A DNA stretch of 20,565 nt from CAMQVM01 sp044433365 (GTDB taxonomy: Bacteria; Bacteroidota; Bacteroidia; Bacteroidales; Rikenellaceae). Position numbers and translations under genes: made by a program. Positions 1 to 6,814 of the stretch are shown here, piece by piece. Location: NCBI GenBank assembly GCA_044433365.1, contig JAWXTR010000051.1, positions 1 to 20,565 of the forward strand, written 5' to 3'. Positions within the stretch are counted from its first letter, which is position 1. Every line of letters starts with the position of its first letter. The notes below the pieces were generated by a model. That model ran no database searches, was not told the DNA's origin, and was given only the letters and a program-made list of their open reading frames with translations.

Positions 1-32
1 GTTTTACAGACGTAGCAGGGCTACGTCTCTAC
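1..32. repeat. GACGTAGC palindrome, copy 1
   Basis: The palindrome has arms AGACGTAGC and GCTACGTCT around the spacer AGG, followed by CTAC. The 32 bases recur without change at 151-182, and the core recurs at 72-100 and 15680-15704. It is a REP-like dispersed palindrome of unknown function. It may continue beyond the left edge of the window. Confidence 0.8.
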
Positions 33-71
33 GGGACGTTATTTTTTAATTGGTGATTTGATAGCTCAGCA

Positions 72-100
72 GTAGAGACGTAGCCCTGCTACGTCTCTAA
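72..100. repeat. GACGTAGC palindrome, copy 2 (inverted core)
   Basis: The arms TAGAGACGTAGC and GCTACGTCTCTA pair perfectly over 12 bp around the spacer CCT. The spacer is the complement of the AGG in copies 1 and 3, so this copy lies in the opposite orientation. It shows that the full unit is GTAGAGACGTAGC-N3-GCTACGTCTCTA. Confidence 0.8.
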
Positions 101-150
101 CAACAATAGGTTATTGTTTTAAAAAAAGTTTTTAAAAACAAATCGGGGTT

Positions 151-182
151 GTTTTACAGACGTAGCAGGGCTACGTCTCTAC
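151..182. repeat. GACGTAGC palindrome, copy 3
   Basis: This copy is identical over 32 bases to positions 1-32, including the GTTTTAC lead-in and the CTCTAC tail. Three copies within 182 bp make a small cluster with spacings of about 40-50 bp. The following bases 183-270 hold only a weak stem (TTTTGGGA with TCCCAAAA) and no gene. Confidence 0.8.
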
Positions 183-270
183 CTGCTGAGGGCGGAAACG
201 GATTTTGGGAATGACCTTATTTATGGAATAACGCCAATAAACCTACAATCCCAAAACAAATAAAATATCG

Positions 271-437
271 TAAGTAGGGTAAAATAATTATTGGTGTATT
301 TTTAAAAGTGCTATTGGAGATGAGATTTTTTGCTATTGAATCGAAAATATAGTGGTTCTATATTGAGATTTAATAGTGAAAAATATCGCTCCAAGAGTGC
401 TATTAAGAATATGGCAATAATTGTTTTACACTACTTA
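271..437 (+). mobile_element. F1 palindromic MITE-like element, full copy 1
   Basis: This is a 167-bp unit starting TAAGTAGGGTAAAATAATTA and ending ATTGTTTTACACTACTTA. The ends form an imperfect terminal inverted repeat. The pairing continues inward (TTGGAG with CTCCAA, then CTATT-AATC with the complementary AATAG-GATT side) to a loop around 353-357, so the whole unit can fold as one long hairpin. There is no ORF. Near-identical copies lie at 4277-4443 and 18992-19158, and a cut-off one starts at 20462. The terminal TA may be a duplicated target, as in IS630-derived MITEs, but a TA cannot be told apart from element sequence here. Confidence 0.85.
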
Positions 438-480
438 CGTTATACAATAAAGATATTTTTTAGTATCAATACCAATAAAA

Positions 481-503
481 GGAAGTTCTAAAGGGGAGTT
501 CTA
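481..503. repeat. F2 end motifs at the GH43 stop codon
   Basis: The sequence GGAAGTTCTA is followed after AA by GGGGAGTTCTA, two direct copies of the end motif of the F2 palindromes found at 1972-2134, 10559-10720 and 13352-13513. On the minus strand the TAG stop of the GH43-like gene (501-503) is the first triplet of TAGAACTCCCC. It is probably a remnant or solo end of an F2 element. Confidence 0.6.
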
Positions 504-1883
504 TTTAATAAAAAGATTATCAATACTCCATTTACCCTGCGAAGCATCAGCAACAGGCTGAATGCGAATTTGGCGCAAACTAGTTTGCTGATTTCCAAAT
601 TTTGAAAAATCAATCGACACTTTTTGGCTTTTTTTAGAGTTGCTCTCGACCTCAACATCAACATAAGCTGCACTATTCCAATCAATCTCAGGTAGTTGGT
701 CGTACTTGATTTTTTGAGGAAAATCTATAGATGTTACAATCACTCTAACACGTTTTGAACTTGTACGATTAACTAAATCGAACTCAATTTTGTCTATTTT
801 GTCGGTTTTGTGGCGTAAATACGGGATTGAGCTAATAGAGGCCTCTTTTTGACTCACCTCTCCCTCAATATACCCCTTTTTATTCCACTCTACTGTTGTT
901 CCCTCTTCTGCATCCCATCCAGTTTTTGAGATATCAAATGTGAAACGATCGTCGCCATCCACATTTTTTGAGTTGTAGGCACTAAGTTTGCCATCCTTAC
1001 CAATATAAAGAGGCTGCATACTTACACCACGATAGAATTGGTATAACTCACCAAATTCGTGTATTAGGTAGTGCTGACCATTAAATTCAAAAATAGAGTT
1101 GTGACCTCCAGGAAGATGATTTTTCTGCTCCTCATACGGACCATAAAGATTTTTTGACATTGCATAACGTGGACCGTAAAGAAGATAGTACCAATCTCCA
1201 TGTTTGAAAAGTGTCGATTTGTCGGCTGTCCAGATGCTTTCACCATCTAAAGTTACCAAAATCTTCTTAGGTTCACTAGCTAAGCTCTTCATATCTTCTG
1301 ATAGTGTAGCCATGTGGTAATGACCAGCTCCAAAGCTGATAGTATATACTCCATCCTCGATATATATCTCTGGGTCATAAGGACGAGTATCGCCTATAAT
1401 ACCCTCTTTTAGTAGAGGCTCACCAAGTAGGTCACGGTAAGGACCCGTAATCTTGTCGGCAACCATAATTCCTGTGTTGTGGTGAGCATTTGAGAATACC
1501 CAATAATATTTACCATCCCTTTTGCAAATATCACCAGCCCAACAGTTTGGTTGGTCGCCAATATAGGTGTCCGTAGGAAGAATATCACATTCGTGTTTCC
1601 ATTTTAGAAGATCTTTTGTAGACCAAACCTCCCATCTATCCATTCTGTAGCCTTTGTCGGTACGCCACGACTCATCGTGACCGCAAATAACGTAAACAGT
1701 GCCATCCTCTACCCAAGTGTGAGGGTCGACAAGCCCCATATAGGGAAAAACAGAACCTAAACTAATTGAACCATCCTCAAGATGTTCAATATTTCGAGGT
1801 GTAGGAGCTACACGCTTTACATTTTGGGCGTTAGCAAAAGTAAAAGTTAGCACAAATGTTGCTAAAAACAAAAATCTCTTCAT
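501..1883 (-). CDS. Secreted GH43-like glycoside hydrolase with C-terminal beta-sandwich
   Basis: This 460-residue protein has a Sec signal peptide at about 1-20 (MKRFLFLATFVLTFTFANA, then QN). A five-bladed GH43-type beta-propeller follows to about residue 300, then a beta-rich tail (about 310-460) that looks like a carbohydrate-binding or accessory domain. The expected catalytic base is D53 in GLVDPHTW and the pKa-modulating Asp is D170 in PYDPEIYIEDG. Where the family normally has the general-acid Glu (EGP before LFK..G.YYL), this protein reads ADKSTLFKHGDWYYLLYG with D221, so the acid may be Asp or the protein may be inactive or a binder. The likely role is trimming arabinose-, xylose- or galactose-type side chains in the periplasm or at the cell surface; the substrate cannot be read from sequence. 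The ATG at 1881-1883 gives a clean signal peptide. The stop lies in F2 end sequence. Confidence 0.85.
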   Translation of the reverse strand: MKRFLFLATFVLTFTFANAQNVKRVAPTPRNIEHLEDGSISLGSVFPYMGLVDPHTWVEDGTVYVICGHDESWRTDKGYRMDRWEVWSTKDLLKWKHECDILPTDTYIGDQPNCWAGDICKRDGKYYWVFSNAHHNTGIMVADKITGPYRDLLGEPLLKEGIIGDTRPYDPEIYIEDGVYTISFGAGHYHMATLSEDMKSLASEPKKILVTLDGESIWTADKSTLFKHGDWYYLLYGPRYAMSKNLYGPYEEQKNHLPGGHNSIFEFNGQHYLIHEFGELYQFYRGVSMQPLYIGKDGKLSAYNSKNVDGDDRFTFDISKTGWDAEEGTTVEWNKKGYIEGEVSQKEASISSIPYLRHKTDKIDKIEFDLVNRTSSKRVRVIVTSIDFPQKIKYDQLPEIDWNSAAYVDVEVESNSKKSQKVSIDFSKFGNQQTSLRQIRIQPVADASQGKWSIDNLFIK

Positions 1884-1893
1884 TTTTTATGAA

Positions 1894-1962
1894 TTATGCG
1901 AATAAAGGTTTGAAATTTTCGAGCTATGCGGAAGAAAGTTTTTCAAACCTTTATTAGCGTGA
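1894..1962. repeat. Hairpin R1 in the leader of the GH43-like gene
   Basis: AATAAAGGTTTGAAA (1901-1915) pairs perfectly over 15 bp with TTTCAAACCTTTATT (1941-1955), and pairing extends outward through GCG/CGT with wobbles. It begins about 10 bases upstream of the GH43-like start codon. The outer halves, with the words GAGCTAT and GCGGAAGAA in the loop, recur upstream of the second GH43 gene at 6606-6813. It could be a leader RNA structure or another repeat family. Confidence 0.6.
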
Positions 1963-1971
1963 ATTATTAGT

Positions 1972-2134
1972 GGGAATTTCTAAAATCTGACTTTCGGAAC
2001 TTTTCCGTTTTAAGGCTTCATCTTTGGATTTCTCAAATAAGGGCGGTAGGATCCACTACAGCCCATATTCGAAAAATCCAAATCTAAAACCTTAAAACAA
2101 AAAATCTCTCAAAATACAGAATTTAGAACTCCCC
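1972..2134. repeat. F2 palindromic repeat, copy A
   Basis: This copy of about 163 bp starts GGGAATTTCTAAAATCTGA and ends CAGAATTTAGAACTCCCC; the two ends are inverted repeats. Pairing continues to a tip GGGCGGTAG-GATCCA-CTACAGCCC around 2041-2063. The same architecture and length occur at 10559-10720 and 13352-13513. It has no ORF. Here it lies between a probable promoter at 2147-2178 and the GH43-like gene, so it would be part of the mRNA leader. Confidence 0.8.
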
Positions 2135-2146
2135 TAGTATTTATTG

Positions 2147-2178
2147 CAAATGTAAAAAAATTGACTGTTATTTGCAAT
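2147..2178 (-). promoter_or_regulatory. Probable Bacteroidetes promoter for the GH43-like gene
   Basis: Read on the minus strand, TACATTTG (complement of 2147-2154) matches the -7 consensus TAnnTTTG. An ATTG (complement of 2175-2178) lies 20 bases upstream as a partial -33 TTTG. Transcription would begin near 2140 and leave a leader of roughly 255 bases containing F2 copy A and hairpin R1. Only the -7 box is a full match. Confidence 0.45.
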
Positions 2179-2217
2179 TTTTTAATAAAAATAGAAGAAA
2201 TTTACGTTAACTCCTTT

Positions 2218-2297
2218 TTAAGTAGGGTAAAATAATTATTGGTGTATTTTTAATAGTGCTATTAAAAACACACCAATAATTATTTTACCCTACTTAA
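2218..2297. mobile_element. F1 fold-back derivative (80-bp near-perfect palindrome)
   Basis: The two 39-base arms, beginning TTAAGTAGGGTAAAATAATT, pair with one mismatch around the central TG at 2257-2258. Both arms match the left end of the full F1 element (AGTAGGG, TATTGGTGT). Neither matches the distinct right end (AGTAGTG, TATTGCCAT). The unit therefore consists of two left ends in inverted orientation with the interior missing. The last five codons and the stop of the fimbrillin-like ORF lie inside it. Confidence 0.85.
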
Positions 2298-4268
2298 TAC
2301 TAAATTTGGAATAGTTAACTCTTGATTATAGCCAAGCATAGTACATCCAGAGAGTCCATACTCACCAACTTCGGTTAACTCTGCAAGCTCACCACTCGAA
2401 AGCTCAATATGTTGACAATTGGCAAAAGCATGGTCACCAACTTTTGTAGCCAGTTCTAAATCTATCTTACTACCATTAGCACCCAATTCATAGCAGCCAT
2501 TAAAAGCATAATCCTCGACCATGGTAAATCCCGGAATTTCGGTACCTGTTTGAAGTGTTAGGTTTGAACATCCACTAAAAGCGTGCTTTCCTATATCGTC
2601 AAGATACTGAAGATTTACGTTGGTTAGATTAGCACAATCTGCAAAGCCATAATCATCAATCTCTTTAATATTTGATAGGTCGATAGTGGTTAGAGAAATA
2701 CATTTATCGAAGCCATTCTCATGAACACGAGTTAACGCTCCATTATCGACGATTTCGAGAGAGCCACAATTTTGGAATGAACCAATCTCGATATGCCTTA
2801 CATCAGCAAGATCAATATATCGCAGTGCATCACAATCGTCGAAAGCGTGGTTGCCGATGGCTGCAATTCCATGTGGGAGGATTACCTCATCTATCCAATC
2901 AATTTCAGAAAATAGACCAGCAATAAGTATTGGTTCGTCGTCACCAATTAAATCGTCGCTTATCGCTGTAGCTTCGCTGTTATCGTTATTTGCATCTGCA
3001 AAACATGGATAGTCGTAAGTTCCCCTTAAATCTATTGAGAATAAATCATCGTCAGTAAAGCCCAAACCTGCTAACTTTGCACCAATATAAAATGGGCTTG
3101 ACTCTGAGCCATAATAGCCCAATTTACCGTTGCCTAAAGTGTTTTGACCCTCTGCACTATTTGCACCCATCGAGCCTACAACCACAAAGTCTCGCACATC
3201 GTCGTTAAGTAGATTTTTTACTCTCTCGGCTGTTGTAAAGTAGTATTGTGCAGTGGTCACTTCGGTATCAGTATAACCAATATCCTCTGCACTCTTATAT
3301 TCGGTAATCAACCCAAGGTCGATATTTCCGTAGGCAGCTACTGGCTCATCTTGGTCTTCGATAGAGATATCGCCAAAAGTGATTGTCTTTCCATTAATTA
3401 TAATAGAGTAAGTGTATATATTATTCATCTCATACTTAGTACTACCACTCGGTGCTGGCAGAGGCATAACACCCGTTGTTACAACTACTTGATTATCATC
3501 TTGACCACTATTTAAGGTATAAGTAACTTGTATTGAAATGTAGTGAGGATTGCTTTCAGAGCTACTAACCTCTTGTGGTATGATTAGTAGTTGATTATCA
3601 ATATTGTCGAAAGTTACCGTGCCACTGCTTGTTGTTTCGGTTTGATTTACCGTTAAAGTGGTGCTATTGTCGCCCGATTCAAAATATTTCGACTCAGATG
3701 CTCCCCATGTTTGAGTACTAAAGTTGTAGGTGCGCTCTTTATCTATATTTACATAATTTAGGTCAATACTATTTAGCGTTACATTGCTTTCACTCCCTAT
3801 CTGAACATTAAATTTTATGCCGCTAAGCGCATGTTCAAATTGAAGGCTTACCGCTCCAGTAGTAGATGGTGATTGATTAGAGAGCGTTTTAACCAATAAA
3901 TCTACCTGCTCGTCGATATCGGAGGGACAACTATAAGCAAGTGAGTAGTTGGAGTAGTCGGTGCTATTATTTACCGTTACAAGGCTCTCTACTGGAGAAT
4001 AAGCAAACATATTTAAGTTGTAGGATACTGGCCAATAACGTGTACGACCACTCGACCATACTGAGCTGTTATACGACACTTGGTCGGTGTAGTAGTGGCT
4101 ATTGCTATCATCTGTTAGGAATGTAGCAATATTAAATATTCCATACTCTTCGAGTGCATCCTGATCGGTTATAGTGGCTTTGGTTGCCTCTACAGACGAG
4201 ATGTAGCTTATTTGCTGCTCTGTATCGGTCACAGAGGAGTTTAAATCTATTTTTTCACACCCAACCAT
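2280..4268 (-). CDS. Fimbrillin-like/LRR_5 surface lipoprotein, ends altered by F1 elements
   Basis: This 662-codon ORF has an N-terminal fimbrillin-like (Mfa-like) half, about residues 20-315, with the signature LQFEHALSGIKFNVQIG and the later QLLIIPQEV. About 468-655 holds BspA-type LRR_5 repeats with recurring IGxHAFxxCxxL units (AFDDCDAL, GFADCANL, AFSGCSNL, AFNGCYEL, AFANCQHI). Such proteins are surface-exposed lipoproteins for adhesion. The ORF opens MVGCEK, which is the tail of a lipobox. The in-frame codons before ATG read ILA, and then the F1 element starts at 4277 and supplies an in-frame stop at 4308-4310, so the signal peptide start is missing. At the other end the last residues LSRVK and the stop come from the F1 derivative, in mid-repeat. 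It is probably a truncated, mislocalised or dead gene, although the reading frame between the elements is intact. Confidence 0.75.
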   Translation of the reverse strand: MVGCEKIDLNSSVTDTEQQISYISSVEATKATITDQDALEEYGIFNIATFLTDDSNSHYYTDQVSYNSSVWSSGRTRYWPVSYNLNMFAYSPVESLVTVNNSTDYSNYSLAYSCPSDIDEQVDLLVKTLSNQSPSTTGAVSLQFEHALSGIKFNVQIGSESNVTLNSIDLNYVNIDKERTYNFSTQTWGASESKYFESGDNSTTLTVNQTETTSSGTVTFDNIDNQLLIIPQEVSSSESNPHYISIQVTYTLNSGQDDNQVVVTTGVMPLPAPSGSTKYEMNNIYTYSIIINGKTITFGDISIEDQDEPVAAYGNIDLGLITEYKSAEDIGYTDTEVTTAQYYFTTAERVKNLLNDDVRDFVVVGSMGANSAEGQNTLGNGKLGYYGSESSPFYIGAKLAGLGFTDDDLFSIDLRGTYDYPCFADANNDNSEATAISDDLIGDDEPILIAGLFSEIDWIDEVILPHGIAAIGNHAFDDCDALRYIDLADVRHIEIGSFQNCGSLEIVDNGALTRVHENGFDKCISLTTIDLSNIKEIDDYGFADCANLTNVNLQYLDDIGKHAFSGCSNLTLQTGTEIPGFTMVEDYAFNGCYELGANGSKIDLELATKVGDHAFANCQHIELSSGELAELTEVGEYGLSGCTMLGYNQELTIPNLVLSRVK

Positions 4269-4276
4269 TGCTAAAA

Positions 4277-4443
4277 TAAGTAGGGTAAAATAATTATTGG
4301 TGTATTTTTAAAAGTGCTATTGGAGATGAGATTTTTTGCTATTGAATCGAAAATATAGTGGTTCTATATTGAGATTTAATAGTGAAAAATATCGCTCCAA
4401 GAGTGTTATTAAGAATATGGCAATAATTGTTTTACACTACTTA
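4277..4443 (+). mobile_element. F1 palindromic MITE-like element, full copy 3
   Basis: The copy is 167 bp and differs from the copy at 271-437 by one base (T at 4406 instead of C). It is bounded by TAAGTAG and CTACTTA and has the same orientation as the other full copies. Its left end interrupts the signal-peptide coding part of the fimbrillin-like gene. On its far side (4444 onward, minus strand) I see no ATG or signal-peptide codons that would be the missing gene start. Confidence 0.9.
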
Positions 4444-4612
4444 GTATAATTCAATTAAAAATCAATTTTTTGAATTATTGTTTTACCTCTCAGTATATTT
4501 TAGTGGTAATTTGCTGTTTATTCATAAATCGTATGGTTTGTAATAGTGTTTGAATTGATATAAATAGCCACTAATATTTAGGATATTTAACTACTCTGAT
4601 CTATAACTACAA
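4444..4612. other. Non-coding spacer without recognisable feature
   Basis: This AT-rich stretch lies between F1 copy 3 and a series of strong hairpins. It has no ORF of note, no TAnnTTTG-type promoter facing the fimbrillin-like gene and no repeat that I recognise. If the fimbrillin-like gene once had its own promoter and start codon here, neither is visible now. Confidence 0.5.
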
Positions 4613-4648
4613 AGGCGTATCCGTAAAACCCCTTTTGCGAATACGCCT
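4613..4648. repeat. Hairpin with CCCC loop
   Basis: AGGCGTATCCGTAAAA pairs with TTTTGCGAATACGCCT (two mismatches, wobble-compatible in one strand) around the loop CCCC. It lies directly beside the 27-bp stem at 4657-4718 and may form part of the transcription end of the GH43 fusion gene. Confidence 0.65.
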
Positions 4649-4650
4649 AC

Positions 4651-4729
4651 AAAAAGGCGACAAACTAAAGTGAATTTCTAATAAAGTCATATATTAGAAA
4701 TTCACTTTAGTTTGTCGCTCTTTTTTATA
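4651..4729. terminator. Strong hairpin with T-tracts on both sides (bidirectional terminator)
   Basis: A perfect 27-bp stem (4657-4683 with 4692-4718; outer bases GCGACAAACT and AGTTTGTCGC) closes an 8-base loop. TCTTTTTTA follows on the plus strand, and AAAAA at 4651-4655 gives a T-tract on the minus strand. It stands about 85 bases beyond the stop of the minus-strand GH43 fusion gene, so termination of that gene is the likely role. The stem is much longer than a usual intrinsic terminator. Confidence 0.7.
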
Positions 4730-4730
4730 A

Positions 4731-4772
4731 GGGGAGTTCTAAAAATTGGTTTTATCCAATTTTTAGAAGTTC
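4731..4772. repeat. F2 fold-back derivative
   Basis: GGGGAGTTCTAAAAATTGG is followed by TTTTAT and then CCAATTTTTAGAAGTTC, which pair over 13 perfect base pairs plus ends. Both arms carry the F2 end motif, so this is two F2 ends back to back without the F2 interior. It parallels the 80-bp F1 derivative at 2218-2297. Confidence 0.65.
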
Positions 4773-4803
4773 ACATAAAATATTACTGTTTTGAACTCAC
4801 CTA

Positions 4804-6594
4804 TTAATGGTTCATCCAGTCACGTAATTTTGCAGGATTACCATTTTGGTCGCCTCGTTTGCCATCTAAATCACCACATAAGTAGTAAGCAAGACCTGCA
4901 TCAGAGTAGTCAGGACCACAAGGGTTTTTCACACCTTGCTCATATACCCAACGGATATTTGGATTTTTAGAGGTTCGCATCCACTCCCAGCTATTCCATG
5001 ATGGAGCTGCAAACTTGTTTTTGGTTTTATAAGGATTTACACCTGTACCATTTTGGTCTAAGATATGAATAAAATTGGCTCTATCACCAAAAGCATCTAC
5101 CATCTCATTCCAAACCCAACCGCTATGAGGCTCCTCTTCGCCATGCACACTACCCTCTATCTCATGATTATCGGCATGAATCTCATTCCAAATAGAGTGT
5201 GAAATCACTGTTATATAGTTTAACGAATTAGGGTCAATCTTCATAGCTCTATTAATTGCCTCACCTACAACCTGCATAGGTCCAGCAGCCAAAATAAATA
5301 GTGGGTCGTCGGCAGTAGATTTTAGAATCTCATCACGCATTGCATTATACGCCTTTTCAGGATCTTCTACAGCAGCCATAAAGTTGGTAGATGTAAAGCC
5401 AAACTTCTCACCACACACCTCAGTGCTAACCTTCATAATCTCAAGGTCGTTACCTTCACTTCCCCAAATATGATCGGCATAGGTGTAAAGAGTGGTTTTA
5501 GATTGTAGGTTTGCCTCAGCCAAAATCATTAGCGTCATCATACTTGCCTGCATATCGTCGTTATCGTGCTTGTTGCCGTCAGAGCTGATAGCAATACGAC
5601 CTTTGCCGTTGTAGTAATCTTCACCTTGCGATAGTGCAGAGCGAGTTTGAACAGCTTTTTTGATTTTTCCATCCTTATCAAATGAAATACGATCGAAAGC
5701 TACCGAACGACGATGCCCCTTGCCCGATAAATCTTGAGTGTGGTAGAAGATATACCACTCATCTTTAAACTCTACAAGCGAACCGTGAGAGGTACTACAG
5801 CCTACGTTTGGAATAATCTCGCCTTGGTAAGTATAAGGACCCTCAACTTTATCAGAAGTGGCATATACCATAGTACTCGTATTACCCCAACCATTTGAGT
5901 AGACCATGTAGAAAGTATCGCCACGTTTAAACGCAAAAGGACCTTCACCGTAATAACCTCCATTATTTTGCTCATGACCCTCATTGCCTAAAATCTCGAC
6001 TTTTTTAACTTTTCCTTTAGTTTTTGTCATGCTTTCGTCGAGTTGAACCATACGAAACTCTCGACAACCAAAAAACATATAAGCCTCACCATCTTCAATA
6101 ATAACCGATGGGTCGATAGGCTCAGGACCTATTAATTTTTCGTTCTTAGCTTTGTCAATAAGTGGAGCACCACTATCTTTAAATCCAGAAGTTGGATTAT
6201 CCGACACAGCTACACCGATTTTAGCACGCTCTACAGGGTAGTAGAAGTAGTATTTACCATCTCGCTCTACGCAATCGGGTGCCCACGCCATACTTTCAGC
6301 CCAAGGGATATCGTCAAGACCGAAGAAAGCACCGTGATCTACCCAATTTTTCATATCATCGGTAGAGAACACATGCCAATCGGTCATTGTGTAGTAGTCT
6401 GCCTCCTGTCTATCGTGTGAGGTGTAGACATATAGACGGTCGTTAAAGACACGTGCAGTAGGATCGGCTGTAAATACATGGCGAACCAGAGGGTTGCCAA
6501 TGTATTTAAACTCTTTTTGCTCTTGCGCCTGAGCATTTGAAAATGCTAAAAGCGATGAAAGTGTTAATAATGAAACAGAAAGAAATTTTCTCAT
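4804..6594 (-). CDS. Secreted GH43 glycosidase fused to a nucleoside-hydrolase-like domain
   Basis: The protein has 596 residues. The signal peptide covers about 1-23 (SNAQA, then QE). Residues about 28-320 form a GH43 five-bladed propeller with the full catalytic set: base D44 (TADPTARVF), D161 (PIDPSVIIEDG) and general acid E217 (YGEGPFAFK), plus H270 in SHGSLVEF. After a linker (about 321-332), the rest begins GRIAISSDGNKHDNDDMQA. Its acidic cluster D339/D344/D346/D347 resembles the calcium site of nucleoside-hydrolase folds (inosine-uridine hydrolase or Sde0182-like families), and the region later has FILAAGPMQVVGEAI and SDAGLAYYL. The role would be removal of a sugar side chain outside the cytoplasm; the role of the second domain is unknown. 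The downstream hairpin at 4657-4718 probably ends its transcript. GH110 lies 220 bases upstream on the same strand. Confidence 0.85.
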   Translation of the reverse strand: MRKFLSVSLLTLSSLLAFSNAQAQEQKEFKYIGNPLVRHVFTADPTARVFNDRLYVYTSHDRQEADYYTMTDWHVFSTDDMKNWVDHGAFFGLDDIPWAESMAWAPDCVERDGKYYFYYPVERAKIGVAVSDNPTSGFKDSGAPLIDKAKNEKLIGPEPIDPSVIIEDGEAYMFFGCREFRMVQLDESMTKTKGKVKKVEILGNEGHEQNNGGYYGEGPFAFKRGDTFYMVYSNGWGNTSTMVYATSDKVEGPYTYQGEIIPNVGCSTSHGSLVEFKDEWYIFYHTQDLSGKGHRRSVAFDRISFDKDGKIKKAVQTRSALSQGEDYYNGKGRIAISSDGNKHDNDDMQASMMTLMILAEANLQSKTTLYTYADHIWGSEGNDLEIMKVSTEVCGEKFGFTSTNFMAAVEDPEKAYNAMRDEILKSTADDPLFILAAGPMQVVGEAINRAMKIDPNSLNYITVISHSIWNEIHADNHEIEGSVHGEEEPHSGWVWNEMVDAFGDRANFIHILDQNGTGVNPYKTKNKFAAPSWNSWEWMRTSKNPNIRWVYEQGVKNPCGPDYSDAGLAYYLCGDLDGKRGDQNGNPAKLRDWMNH

Positions 6595-6605
6595 AAGATT
6601 ATAGA

Positions 6606-6813
6606 ATAATGCGAATAAAGGTTTGAAATTTTTGAGCTATTTTGAGCTATTTTTACAATCTGAGTTATAAAAAAATAACTTTTGTTAATGCTTTTTTAGA
6701 AAAAGCACGCCCAGAGGGCTGGCAAAAATCGTTCGTTTCCACTCACGGCTTCGCTTCGCTTTTCTTAAAGCGGAAGAAGGTTTTTCATGCCCTTTATTGG
6801 CATGAATAATTAT
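6606..6813. repeat. R2 spacer: leader hairpins shared with R1
   Basis: The stretch begins ATGCGAATAAAGGTTTGAAA and ends TTTCATGCCCTTTATTGGCATGAA. Both ends match the arms of R1 (1894-1962), and the words GAGCTAT and GCGGAAGAA are conserved, but about 130 extra bases lie between them. The right end is itself a perfect hairpin (TTCATGCC with GGCATGAA, 6784-6806). It sits between GH110 and the GH43 fusion gene, ending about 10 bases before the latter's start codon. Confidence 0.55.
6668..6719 (-). terminator. Possible terminator after GH110
   Basis: Two small perfect stems, GCCC-AGA-GGGC (6709-6719) and TGCTTTTT-TAG-AAAAAGCA (6689-6707), are followed on the minus strand by TTATTTTTTTATAAC. This could end or attenuate the GH110 transcript before the GH43 fusion gene. 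The evidence is structural only. Confidence 0.35.
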
Positions 6814-6814
6814 A

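Noticed and set aside
1..182. Short repeats at regular spacing, possible CRISPR array
   Set aside because: Only three units, one of them inverted, with spacers of about 40-50 bp and a palindromic core; no cas gene in the window. The same unit recurs alone at 15680-15704.
2218..4443. Composite transposon carrying the fimbrillin-like gene
   Set aside because: No transposase lies between the elements and the two flanking copies are of different form; kept only as one hypothesis in the findings.
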